From a virus, in IMG/VR virus record IMGVR_UViG_3300037840_000333, positions 1-64,000 of that record: a stretch of 64,000 nt of DNA, one strand, 5' to 3'. Below are positions 20,963 through 28,394 of this stretch, in pieces; within the stretch, counting starts at the first letter, position 1, and each line of letters starts with the position of its first letter. The position numbers and the translations under genes are program-made. The notes under the pieces are model-generated. The model was not told the DNA's origin. It did no database searches and saw nothing but the letters and a program-made list of their open reading frames with translations.

Positions 20963-21141
20963 GGCCGCAGCAGCTCCTCCAACGTGCAGCCCTCGCCGGT
21001 CGGCTCCTCCTCCTCCATCCGGGCGTTGATGGTGGCCGGGTCGTCCTCGTGCGGCGTCCACTCGGTCAGCCGGCGTCGGAGGGCCCGCTGGGCCTGGTAC
21101 CAAACCTCGTCCTCGATCAGTCCCGCGAATCCCTTGCTCAT
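20959..21141 (-). CDS. Small acidic protein, 60 aa
   Basis: ATG 21141 overlaps the upstream stop as ATGA. An N-terminal helix (VWYQAQRALRRRLTEWTPHE) is followed by an acidic stretch. No recognised domain. Confidence 0.5.
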   Translation of the reverse strand: MSKGFAGLIEDEVWYQAQRALRRRLTEWTPHEDDPATINARMEEEEPTGEGCTLEELLRP

Positions 21142-21740
21142 CGCTTGCTCGCCTGGTGACGGGCCCGGCGCTCCCGGCACGCCCTGGCCTTGCAGCGGCA
21201 CGCCTTGCCGCCGTTGCCGGGCATGAAGTGGCCGCCCTGCCAGAGGTCGTGCTGCTCAGGCCGGCACAGGCTGCACGGGCGCACGTCGGCCGGTGCTCCG
21301 AAGTTGGGCGAGTCCACCGATGGGTCGGTGAGGTACACCCAGCCACCGGGGTCGTCCTCGGTCGCTCCGCACTCGGGGCAACTCTCGCCCGGCGCCCGCT
21401 CGGCCGGCGGTGGGGCGTCAAGGGTGCGTTGCTTGCTTGCCACCAGCGTCTCAAACTCGGCCAGCGTCGGGAACTCGGCGCCCGCGGTCCTCACCCACTC
21501 ACCGGCGGCCGTTGTGATGGCTTCGGGCTGGTACTCGATCAGGGAGGTCACCCAAAGGTCCCAGGCGTCATCCTGGTCCCAGGCGTAGGGCAGCCGCAGG
21601 CTCGCCCCTCGGAAGATCCCGAAGGCGGCCTCCACCGCTGCCCCTAGTCGCTCGCCCGCCTCCCGCCGGGCCCTGGCCTCGCCATCGAGCGGGCCAAACA
21701 GCGCCTTATCACTCAGGTCAAGTGGTCTCGGTTCGTTCAT
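21138..21740 (-). CDS. Probable helicase-loader-like replication protein with zinc motifs, 200 aa
   Basis: Residues about 25-110 are helical with EYQPEAITTAAGEWVRTAGA and FPTLAEFETLV, the pattern of phage helicase-loader/inhibitor-type proteins such as SPP1 G39P. A zinc ribbon (CPECG then CSLC) and a basic Cys-rich tail follow. It lies directly downstream of the winged-helix replication protein, with ATGA overlap, supporting a role in initiation. No replicative helicase or primase is in the window. Confidence 0.5.
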   Translation of the reverse strand: MNEPRPLDLSDKALFGPLDGEARARREAGERLGAAVEAAFGIFRGASLRLPYAWDQDDAWDLWVTSLIEYQPEAITTAAGEWVRTAGAEFPTLAEFETLVASKQRTLDAPPPAERAPGESCPECGATEDDPGGWVYLTDPSVDSPNFGAPADVRPCSLCRPEQHDLWQGGHFMPGNGGKACRCKARACRERRARHQASKR

Positions 21741-22543
21741 CTTCCTCCTCCTCGGGCCGCCCGCATGCTCTCGCGGAGCGGTCGGTGCGGTCGGTTGCTC
21801 GTCGGGTCCGGGCGCTTGCCGTTCCGCCGGGCCGGCAACGGGTCGTCGTTCCATCGCTGGCCGTTGAGCCACGTCGCCGGGTGGCAGGTGTACTCGTCCT
21901 CCCGGTTCGGGTCATCCCGGTAGCGCGCCGCGCCGGCGACGATGGTCGCCGCGTCCGCTACCCGTAGCGCCTTGTCCCACGCTCGTCGGGCGTCGGCCTT
22001 GGCCGTGTGCCTCGGGTATACGGGCCAAAAGCAGGCATCAAAGGTCGGGGGCGGGAGGGTGACCGTGACGTCTCCGTCGTGGGCCATGAGCACAAGCTTT
22101 TGTCTTTCCTCTGGCTCTCGTTCTCTCTTGCTTTCCTTCGTCGCGCTGCTGAGCGCGCCGGTAGGCCCGCTGGTCTGCGCGCCCTCCGTCGCGCTGTTTG
22201 GCGCGCCCGTGGCCTGGGGCGCGCTCCCCTGCGCGGTCCGCACGATGTAGGAGCAGCTCGTGAAGTTGCCGGTGTGCGGGTTCCGGCGCTGCACCCGGCT
22301 GACCCATCCGGCGTGCTCTAGCTCGGCGATGAATCGGTTGATCGACCGGGGGGACTTGCTGATCAGGGTGGCGATGCGCTCGTGGCCGGGGTAGCAGTTG
22401 TCCGGGCGCTCGCCGTGTCTCAACAGGACTCCATACACCCGTACCGCCTCGGCGCCCACGTTCGGGTCGTATAGCAGGGCCTCGGGGATCTGCGCGTAGC
22501 GCGGTCCCTCGATGGTGATGGTGCTATGGCACGGCTCAGGCAC
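21737..22543 (-). CDS. Winged-helix replication initiator-like protein, 268 aa
   Basis: Residues 20-90 form a winged helix (RVYGVLLRHGERPDNCYPGH, then RIATLISKSPRSINRFIAEL) as in phage replication organiser proteins. A disordered Ser/Thr/Lys linker follows. The C-terminal 110 residues contain WPVYPRHTAKADARRAW and CHPATWLNGQRW, a module shared by many phage replication proteins. GTG 22543 has a GAAAGGA ribosome binding site after a 138-bp gap. It probably recognises the phage origin. The replication origin itself was not located. Confidence 0.65.
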   Translation of the reverse strand: MPEPCHSTITIEGPRYAQIPEALLYDPNVGAEAVRVYGVLLRHGERPDNCYPGHERIATLISKSPRSINRFIAELEHAGWVSRVQRRNPHTGNFTSCSYIVRTAQGSAPQATGAPNSATEGAQTSGPTGALSSATKESKREREPEERQKLVLMAHDGDVTVTLPPPTFDACFWPVYPRHTAKADARRAWDKALRVADAATIVAGAARYRDDPNREDEYTCHPATWLNGQRWNDDPLPARRNGKRPDPTSNRPHRPLRESMRAARGGGR

Positions 22544-22681
22544 TGGCGGGGTCCTTTCTGCTCGGGAACTGCGTGTCGGGGTCGGGGCCGGGAGCTGAAA
22601 GGAATGACCAGCCCTCGAACCACGATCACGCTTGCTGCTGGCTCGGGTGTACTGCCCGTGCCGTCGTCGTAATGCTAGCGG
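22544..22681. other. 138-bp intergenic gap with a degenerate GCTAGC site
   Basis: This gap precedes the replication initiator gene. On the minus strand it starts with CCGCTAGCATTACGACG, partly like the class I and II elements, and ends with a GAAAGGA ribosome binding site. It is a reasonable place for a promoter, but no confident -10 was identified. Confidence 0.35.
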
Positions 22682-22975
22682 CTAGAACTCACCCGTGCGT
22701 GGTCCTCCGGGCCACTCCCGGTGCCACAGGCCGGCGTCGCAGTCGGGGCATCCTTCCACCGGGTCGAGCCCGGCCTTGTTGGCCTCGTCGGCCTTGTCCA
22801 GCTCGGCGATGATCTTCGGGCGCAGCGCGTCGAGCTGGCTGGTCAGCTCATGCCACTCGTCCAGCAGGCGGGCGAGGTCGGGGAAGTGGGCACTGATGGT
22901 GAGCGGCATCAGGTTGAGGTCGGTGCTGCGCCGGTTGTAGTCGTGGCTCCGTCGGCGGTAGCGGCGCCCGTTCAC
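22682..22975 (-). CDS. Hypothetical protein, 97 aa
   Basis: GTG 22975 overlaps the stop of the annealing-protein gene. It has a basic N-terminus, a long helix (ARLLDEWHELTSQLDALRPK) and a CPDCD pair near the end. Possibly a small partner of the annealing protein. Its stop lies inside a GCTAGC site. Confidence 0.55.
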   Translation of the reverse strand: MNGRRYRRRSHDYNRRSTDLNLMPLTISAHFPDLARLLDEWHELTSQLDALRPKIIAELDKADEANKAGLDPVEGCPDCDAGLWHREWPGGPRTGEF

Positions 22976-24264
22976 GACGCCGGCTCCGCCAGCCACTCGC
23001 GCATCCGGGCCGCCGTGAGGCGCTTGCCGAGGGCGTCCACGTTGCCGCCGACCTTCAGGCTTCGGGCCCGCAGCTCGGCCTTCAGCTCCTCGGCCTTCAT
23101 CAGCTTTACCTCGCTGATGATGTCATCGGCCACCTGGGGCGGTACGCCGTCGGGGATGGCCTCCTCGTCCCCTGGGGGCGGCAGGGCACCTTCCGTGGGG
23201 GGTTGGGGCTCGGGTGGGGCTCCGTCCGCTCCTGGGGCCGCTGAGGACGGCTCCTGGGCGTCCGGCGTCGGTAGCGTCGGCTGCTCGGGCTGGCCCTGGG
23301 GGGCGTGCCGGTCGGCGGTCTCCTGGGCCGCCTCCTGGCTGCTCGCGTCCCGGCACTCGACCAGCAGGGCTCGGTACTCGGCCACCTGGACCTTCTGCAC
23401 CGGCAGCGGGAGCACCTTCGTCGGGTCGGCCGGGTCGGTGTACTCGTGCTCGATGCACCACGCCCGCACCCTGGCTTTCTGCCGCTCGCTGGTGATGGCC
23501 TTCAGAATGTCCCGCAGGCTGGCGCTCACGCTGCGTAACTCGTCCTCGTCGGTGTAGCCCAGGTCCCGCCAAACGGCCGGGGTCGGGGGCGCCTGGTCCT
23601 CGGGGCTCCCTCGCCGGGCTGGCGGCGTGCGGTCGTCGCCCTCGCTCTCCAACAGGTTCTTGCTCCACAGGCTCAGGGCCACGCCGAAACGCATGGCGGC
23701 GTTGCGGAGGGCGTCGCCGATGAGCTGCTTCTCGGCGTCGAACTTTCTGCTCTCGACGCTGCCGAAGCCCTTCCGGGTGATGCCGCCGACGGTGAGCGTG
23801 ATCCACAAGCCGATGGGCTGGCCGTCCCGGTCCCGCTCAAAGTGGGGCGGGCTGTTCTCGATGAGCTGGTCCATCAGGAGCGGCTGTATGGCGTGCTCGG
23901 CGCTCGCCACCGCGGCCAGCGCGGCGGGGTCGATGTCCCGGCTGAGGAAGTCCCAATCCCACCCGGGGTCTACGTTCAGCAGGCGGTCGGTGACCTCGGC
24001 GTGCCCCACGTAGTCAAGGTGCATGTGGGCCGTGGTGATCCAGTTGCCGCACAGTTGGCACTCCCGCTTGGCGTGGTCGGTGCAGACCTTCCCCTGGGCG
24101 TCCCGGCACTTGAAGCACGTGATCCTCGGCAGCTTCCCGACCTGGGCCTCGGCGAACGGGGCCCGCAGGGCGGAGAGCATGGGCACTAGCTCGCCGTACT
24201 GCTCGGCCGCCCACGTGCTCGGGGCGGTGCCGTTCTGGCTCTCGGTGGTGGTGGTCTCGGTCAC
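22972..24264 (-). CDS. Rad52/Sak-like single-strand annealing protein with C-terminal SAP domain, 430 aa
   Basis: Residues about 20-75 include a zinc-binding segment (CFKCRD, CTDH, CQLCGNW). Residues about 140-200 contain GGITRKGFGS and LIGDALRNAAMRFGVALSLW, the signature of Rad52/Sak/ERF-type phage recombinases, where an Ala-rich helix leads into a strand. A Pro-rich linker follows, and the last 40 residues (LMKAEELKAELRARSLKVGG and following) form a SAP DNA-binding motif. It should anneal single strands during recombination-dependent replication, working with the Gam-like protein encoded just upstream. Confidence 0.72.
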   Translation of the reverse strand: MTETTTTESQNGTAPSTWAAEQYGELVPMLSALRAPFAEAQVGKLPRITCFKCRDAQGKVCTDHAKRECQLCGNWITTAHMHLDYVGHAEVTDRLLNVDPGWDWDFLSRDIDPAALAAVASAEHAIQPLLMDQLIENSPPHFERDRDGQPIGLWITLTVGGITRKGFGSVESRKFDAEKQLIGDALRNAAMRFGVALSLWSKNLLESEGDDRTPPARRGSPEDQAPPTPAVWRDLGYTDEDELRSVSASLRDILKAITSERQKARVRAWCIEHEYTDPADPTKVLPLPVQKVQVAEYRALLVECRDASSQEAAQETADRHAPQGQPEQPTLPTPDAQEPSSAAPGADGAPPEPQPPTEGALPPPGDEEAIPDGVPPQVADDIISEVKLMKAEELKAELRARSLKVGGNVDALGKRLTAARMREWLAEPAS

Positions 24265-24965
24265 TGGTCGTCCTCCTCGGTGGTGAGTGTGATGCTGAAT
24301 CGTTCCTGCACGGGCTCGGCGTAGACGACGCCGGGGACGCTGACGGTCTCGGCCTTGAACTCGCCGGTCTCCAAGTTGGCTCGAGGTGCCGTCTTCGCCA
24401 TCAGGCGCCACGTCTGGACTAGCTCGCCGCCGCGCTCGGGGTCGTTCACCTGCACGCCCTCGTGCCGGGTGATCTTCTCCTCGTCGGCCAGCTCGGCCTT
24501 GCGGATATGGGGCTCGTAGCGCAGCAGGTCCTCGCGGCCGTTGGCCTTGCACCAGGCGATGAACGCCTGCTCATCGGTCACGAGGATCTTGCCTCGGCCT
24601 GGCTTCCGTAGGGCCAGGGCGCCGTTCGGCAGCTTCAATGTCTTGGTCCTCGGGTTGGCCCGCAGCCACGCCCGGTGGAACGCTTCCAGTGAGGTGCCGA
24701 TGCGCTCCTCCTCGCGCTCGATGCCGCCGGTGCGGTCCCGCTCCCAGCGGGTGATGTCCTCCCGGCGCCGGGTCGCCAGCTCCATGATCTTGATGGCCTC
24801 GGCGCGCAACCGGCGCCGCTTGTAGAGCAGACGGTCGGCCATGTCGGCGTCCTCCGCCGGCAGCACGACCTCGTGGTCGGGATCCTCGGGGTCCGGGTGC
24901 TCGACGGGGACCTCGATGGCGAGGTACTCATCCAGGTCGGCCTCGATCAGCTCGTCGTCCGGCAT
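24261..24965 (-). CDS. Gam-like host nuclease inhibitor, 234 aa
   Basis: ATG 24965 has an ACAGGAG ribosome binding site. The N-terminal third is acidic; the middle is a long helix (RRREDITRWERDRTGGIERE), followed by RTKTLKLPNGALALRKPGR and DEQAFIAWCKANGRED, the pattern of the Mu Gam family. Gam proteins bind linear DNA ends and shield them from RecBCD/AddAB-type nucleases. Its coupling to an annealing protein gives a compact phage recombination module. Confidence 0.72.
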   Translation of the reverse strand: MPDDELIEADLDEYLAIEVPVEHPDPEDPDHEVVLPAEDADMADRLLYKRRRLRAEAIKIMELATRRREDITRWERDRTGGIEREEERIGTSLEAFHRAWLRANPRTKTLKLPNGALALRKPGRGKILVTDEQAFIAWCKANGREDLLRYEPHIRKAELADEEKITRHEGVQVNDPERGGELVQTWRLMAKTAPRANLETGEFKAETVSVPGVVYAEPVQERFSITLTTEEDDQ

Positions 24966-25002
24966 ATGCAACTCCTGTCCGTGGTTGGTCGGGTGCGCCA
25001 AT

Positions 25003-25017
25003 CGCTAACGCTAGCGC
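25003..25017 (-). promoter_or_regulatory. Class II GCGCTAGCGTTAGCG site upstream of the Gam-like gene
   Basis: On the minus strand GCGCTAGCGTTAGCG is followed by ATTGGCGCACC. Its second half resembles the class I element (CGTTAGCGATTGGCGC versus CGCTAGCAATCGGCGC) but the class I -10 box is absent. The site lies 38 bp before ATG 24965. It may be an operator controlling the recombination genes. Confidence 0.45.
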
Positions 25018-25058
25018 CTACCCTATCCGCGGGGTGTGTTGCTCACCGGGCAAGCGAA

Positions 25059-25101
25059 TGGCCGCCGGTGATCGAGGGCATCACTCCTCGGCCGGCGGCC
25101 A
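25059..25101. terminator. Perfect 10-bp inverted repeat, possible terminator
   Basis: TGGCCGCCGG (25059..25068) and CCGGCGGCCA (25092..25101) can pair perfectly, with a 23-base loop that holds a further TGAT/ATCA pair. It lies in the 194-bp gap between the holin-like gene and the Gam-like gene, where late transcription from the right should end. No U-tract is present. Confidence 0.5.
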
Positions 25102-25160
25102 CTCTGTCCCGACCAACCACGACCGGGATCGTTGCTACTGCGTGAGCGGTGCGCTCGGCT

Positions 25161-25173
25161 CTAACGCTAGCGC
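25161..25173 (-). promoter_or_regulatory. Class II site, second copy in the same gap
   Basis: GCGCTAGCGTTAG on the minus strand, 22 bp past the end of the holin-like gene. Together with 25003..25017 it brackets the inverted repeat at 25059..25101. Two copies in one intergenic region suggest a regulator binding cooperatively. Confidence 0.4.
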
Positions 25174-25195
25174 GTGGCCGGCGCCGTCGCGTCGG

Positions 25196-25522
25196 CTACT
25201 GCGCGGCGTGCGCTCCGGGTGCGTTGCCGAGTCCGACGCCGGGGGCGATCTTGGCGTTGACCGTGACCGCTGGCTTCCACCATCCGACGTAGCCGGCGAC
25301 GGCCGTGATCCACGCCACGCCGATGCTGAGGGCGATCTGCTCCCACTCCCTCGTGCCGCTCGGCGGCGTGATGAGGTAGCCGCTCAGGCCGCCGGTGATG
25401 GCGGCCAACAGCCCGGTGAGGAGCGCCTTCAGCTTGGCGCTGGCGACCTCCTTCGTCACGAGGGCGATGGCGGCTGGGATCACGGTCCCGACCAACAGGC
25501 TGATGACGACGGCGAGGTTCAC
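25196..25522 (-). CDS. Holin-like membrane protein, 108 aa
   Basis: There are three hydrophobic stretches: residues 3-21 (AVVISLLVGTVIPAAIALV), about 33-51, and about 65-82, separated by short charged loops. The C-terminus is a short Ala/Gly tail. Size and topology fit phage holins, which form membrane lesions to start lysis. It follows a cysteine-peptidase-like gene with GTGA overlap. Confidence 0.6.
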   Translation of the reverse strand: MNLAVVISLLVGTVIPAAIALVTKEVASAKLKALLTGLLAAITGGLSGYLITPPSGTREWEQIALSIGVAWITAVAGYVGWWKPAVTVNAKIAPGVGLGNAPGAHAAQ

Positions 25523-26556
25523 TGGTCCTCCTCCTCGGGCTGGGCGGTCACGTCTCCGCCGGCGTGCTTCACGAGGGCGATGATGGCGTCGATGGCCTCG
25601 TGTGCCAGCTTCTCCAACTCGGCGATCCAGTTGGGCGGGGTCGGTGGGGGCGCTGGGGGAGCCGGTGGCGGGCTCGGTGGTGCCGGTGGCACAGGTGGGT
25701 CCGGCGGTGGCTCCGGGGGCGCTGGGGGAGGCTGGGGAGGCGCTGGGGGTACCGGGACGGGTGGCACGGGGACGGGTTCGGGTGCCGGGGCGTCGCCTCC
25801 GCCGATGGCCTGCAGGTCGGCCAGCAGGGCCGGCTCAAACTGTGCAAGCTGCTCGTCCGTCGTGACGGCGAGGTAGGCCTCGCCGCCGGGGTTCTGATGC
25901 AGGCAGGCGTTCATCCACGGGATGGTGGCGCCCTGCCACACGGCCCACGTGCCCACTTGGTCGGTCCCGCTGTCGAGCGCCTGGGCCTCGCCCCACAGCA
26001 CGCAGTGGCCCTCGTTCGGGTCCGGGCTCTGGCCCGGGGTCACGTCGAACGGCTGGCCCGCGTTGAACTGGTCCTCGTTGTTGTCGAACAGGTTGACGCC
26101 GATGAGGAGCCCGAAGCCGGCGCCCATCAGCCCGATGCACGTCGCCCGGTCGGTGTGATCCACCGGGCACCACGCCTTGATCTTGCCGTCGAGGTACAGG
26201 CTGTGCAGGTAGCTCGGCATGTCGGTGCCGTTCCCGGGCGGGCTCGTGGCGCCGGTGTAGTGCTGGTAGTCCTCCACAGCCTGGGGACTGTCGGGGGACA
26301 ACACGGGCGTCCCGGCGGCGACCGCCGTGGTCATGTCGTAGTGGGCCTTGCCGGCCTCGACGCAATCGCCCCACTGGTCGTTCCCCATCATGCCGAGGTT
26401 CGTCAGCCCTTCGGTCCGGTTCACCGGGTAGGTCACGGCCACGGGCACGAGGAGGTACTGGTGGGCCCACCGCAGGTTGAATCGGTCCTCGGGGGCCCGG
26501 CGCGCCTGGCGCCCTCGCAGGCCGGACTGGCGCGGGGTGTCGAGGGTGTCCGTCAT
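25519..26556 (-). CDS. Cysteine-peptidase-like (C39/papain fold) protein with Pro-rich linker, 345 aa
   Basis: Residues 57-75 (MGNDQWGDCVEAGKAHYDM) place a candidate catalytic Cys65 at the start of a helix, and EGHCVLW carries His184, the order expected for papain-like or C39-like peptidases. A Pro-rich segment (about 265-315) leads to a helical C-terminus (WIAELEKLAHEAIDAIIALV). It may cleave peptidoglycan peptides or process a protein. Genes for holin-like and membrane proteins on both sides suggest a lysis or DNA-entry role, but it could also be an internal virion protein. Confidence 0.55.
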   Translation of the reverse strand: MTDTLDTPRQSGLRGRQARRAPEDRFNLRWAHQYLLVPVAVTYPVNRTEGLTNLGMMGNDQWGDCVEAGKAHYDMTTAVAAGTPVLSPDSPQAVEDYQHYTGATSPPGNGTDMPSYLHSLYLDGKIKAWCPVDHTDRATCIGLMGAGFGLLIGVNLFDNNEDQFNAGQPFDVTPGQSPDPNEGHCVLWGEAQALDSGTDQVGTWAVWQGATIPWMNACLHQNPGGEAYLAVTTDEQLAQFEPALLADLQAIGGGDAPAPEPVPVPPVPVPPAPPQPPPAPPEPPPDPPVPPAPPSPPPAPPAPPPTPPNWIAELEKLAHEAIDAIIALVKHAGGDVTAQPEEEDQ

Positions 26557-26774
26557 GGCTGGCGCTGGTCCTGGCGCCGGCCCCATGCTCCGCTGGCGTA
26601 GCCCCAGCCGCCGACGAGGAGGTCAACGAGGAAGCTGAGGAAGCCGGCGATGAACCAACTGATGTAGCTCACGCCGAATAGCTGGCCGGCGTCGGCGCCG
26701 GTGGTCTGTGCCGTGGCGATGATGGCGAACACGGTCAGGACGACCGCGGCGACGATGAAAATGGGGAATCTCAT
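26553..26774 (-). CDS. Small membrane protein, 73 aa
   Basis: Two hydrophobic helices are clear: residues 2-23 (RFPIFIVAAVVLTVFAIIAT) and about 38-60. ATG 26774 has a GAAAGGAAG ribosome binding site and overlaps the upstream stop as ATGA. A holin or antiholin is possible. Confidence 0.6.
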   Translation of the reverse strand: MRFPIFIVAAVVLTVFAIIATAQTTGADAGQLFGVSYISWFIAGFLSFLVDLLVGGWGYASGAWGRRQDQRQP

Positions 26775-27232
26775 GGTGCTTCCTTTCGGGTGTCCGGCGG
26801 TTTGGTCAGGTCGATGCCGTCGTGGGTCTCGTTCGGGATGGCCTTCGTGTGCTCGATGATGTGGGCGTTCTGGCGGATGATGTGCTCCCGCTGTTTGGCC
26901 GCCTCCTCGTGGTGTTGACGGATCACAGCCAGGTGCTGGTGCACCGGGGCGAGCTTGGCGTCGGCGAAATGGTGGATGCGCCGGCGGGTCGGCGGCCAGA
27001 TCAGCGCCGCCACCATCAGGACGAGGGCCCACTGGATCAGGCTGGCGACGAGGTTGGGGGCCACCCGGGCCGCGTCCGGCGGGTAGAAGTCGGCGCTGAA
27101 TCGGCCGTGCCAAAGGATGACGATCACTAGGACGCCGGCAGCGACGATGACAGCGAGGATCTTCTGATACCTCGGGATCGGCTTGTCCTCGTACTGGTGA
27201 GGGGCCGTCGCGGCCGGGTCTAGCTCGGGCAT
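26771..27232 (-). CDS. Two-helix membrane protein with charged cytoplasmic tail, 153 aa
   Basis: Hydrophobic segments at residues about 24-42 (KILAVIVAAGVLVIVILW) and about 65-82 flank an outside loop. The last 70 residues are a His/Gln/Glu-rich helix (VIRQHHEEAAKQREHIIRQN) suggesting a coiled coil. Unknown function, part of the membrane-protein cluster between the tail genes and the peptidase. Confidence 0.6.
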   Translation of the reverse strand: MPELDPAATAPHQYEDKPIPRYQKILAVIVAAGVLVIVILWHGRFSADFYPPDAARVAPNLVASLIQWALVLMVAALIWPPTRRRIHHFADAKLAPVHQHLAVIRQHHEEAAKQREHIIRQNAHIIEHTKAIPNETHDGIDLTKPPDTRKEAP

Positions 27233-27271
27233 GGGCGGGAGCCTATCGACGCAGGCCAGGTCGCTCGCGGA

Positions 27272-27631
27272 TCATGCGGAACACGGGGTCGGGGTGTTCT
27301 CCTCGGTGGCGATGCGGAGCAGCTCGGCGCGCTGGCTGGCCGTGAGCGAGGGCAACCCGTCGATGGTCGCCTGCCACAGGCGCAGCTCGTCGGCGCGGTA
27401 TTTGTTGCCCACCACGCAGCGGGCGGCGATCCCGTGGCTGGCGCTCGTCGCACTGGCCTGGGCGTCTTGCACCCGGGCGAAGCCGAACCCGAGGATGGCC
27501 GTCAGGGCCACGTCGAGGGCCAGCGACAGCCAAAGCCACCGGCGGCTCGTCCGGGCCCGGGCAGCGTCCTGGCGGAGCCCGGCTATCTCGTCGGCCAGCC
27601 GGCCCATCGAAGCCTGCGCGCTCTCGGTCAC
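27272..27631 (-). CDS. Single-pass membrane protein, 119 aa, paralogue of the 143-aa protein
   Basis: A short N-terminal coiled coil (GRLADEIAGLRQDAARAR) is followed by one transmembrane helix (about 32-50) and a domain with VGNKYRADELRLW. The same layout and the NKxRADxLRLW motif occur in the protein at 27776..28207, showing tandem duplication. GTG 27631 overlaps the upstream stop. Function unknown. Confidence 0.6.
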   Translation of the reverse strand: MTESAQASMGRLADEIAGLRQDAARARTSRRWLWLSLALDVALTAILGFGFARVQDAQASATSASHGIAARCVVGNKYRADELRLWQATIDGLPSLTASQRAELLRIATEENTPTPCSA

Positions 27632-27774
27632 TTGTCCTCGTCCTCCTTGCCGTTGAGCATCAGCTCCAACCGGACCTCGGCCAGCAGGCGCTCGGCGCGG
27701 TCGGCAACGGTCTCCTGCTCCTCGGGTGAGACGAGGAGGCGAGGGCGTGCGTGTCTACTCCGCCAAACTGCCAC
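27628..27774 (-). CDS. Small charged helical protein, 48 aa
   Basis: GTG 27774 lies 1 bp after the previous stop region. The C-terminal half (SPEEQETVADRAERLLAEVR) is a helix resembling the 69-aa protein nearby (AKAEVELELALLAEAL). It sits between the two paralogous membrane genes, so the whole pair was probably duplicated as a unit. Confidence 0.5.
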   Translation of the reverse strand: MAVWRSRHARPRLLVSPEEQETVADRAERLLAEVRLELMLNGKEDEDK

Positions 27775-27775
27775 G

Positions 27776-28207
27776 TCACTGAGGCGCCTTCCCGCAGTCT
27801 CGTGGGGCAAAGATCGTGTGGATCTGCTGACTGAGACCCGTGGCGATCTGCTCATCGTGCGGGGTCGTGGTCGGTATCAGCGTTAGGACGAACCCCCAAA
27901 GCCGAAGCTGATCGGCCCTGGCCTTGTTGCTCGCCACGCAGGTTTGGTAACTGGCGACCTCCGCCTGGTGGCTCGCCTTGTTCGCCTGGTCGCTGACGTG
28001 CGCCGTCTGCAGGGCGTTGAAGCTGAGCCCGAAGGTGAGCAGGATGTCGAGGACGAGGCTGATGGCCAGCACCCGGTTCCGGCTGCGGAGCTTGCGGATC
28101 TCGCTGTTCAGCCGCTCGACGGCTCCGATGGCTGACTGGGCGATGGTGATGGCCCGGTCTCGGCGCTCCTCGAGAGTCAGGGCCTCATCGTCGGGGGTAT
28201 GGGTCAT
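27776..28207 (-). CDS. Single-pass membrane protein, 143 aa
   Basis: A helical N-terminus (AVERLNSEIRKLRSRNR) leads into one transmembrane helix (about 46-65). The outside domain includes CVASNKARADQLRLW and two further cysteines. It is the paralogue of 27272..27631. It overlaps the end of the upstream gene by 23 bp. Confidence 0.6.
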   Translation of the reverse strand: MTHTPDDEALTLEERRDRAITIAQSAIGAVERLNSEIRKLRSRNRVLAISLVLDILLTFGLSFNALQTAHVSDQANKASHQAEVASYQTCVASNKARADQLRLWGFVLTLIPTTTPHDEQIATGLSQQIHTIFAPRDCGKAPQ

Positions 28208-28394
28208 CGCGTTGTCCTGCCTTCCGTCGGTCCGGCAGGGGTCTCCTCGGTGGCGGTTCCAGCCCGAAACCGTCGTCGTTGAGGGCCTCTGCCAGCAATG
28301 CCAGCTCTAACTCGACCTCGGCCTTGGCGGCCTCGACGTTCCTCACCATCTCATTGACCGATGTGCGCCGCTGGCGGCGCGTCCGTTGTCCCAC
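28185..28394 (-). CDS. Small helical protein, 69 aa
   Basis: GTG 28394 directly abuts the upstream TGA. Basic ends flank a helix (VRNVEAAKAEVELELALLAE), and the C-terminus is Pro/Arg-rich. Unknown function. Confidence 0.5.
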   Translation of the reverse strand: MGQRTRRQRRTSVNEMVRNVEAAKAEVELELALLAEALNDDGFGLEPPPRRPLPDRRKAGQRDDPYPRR

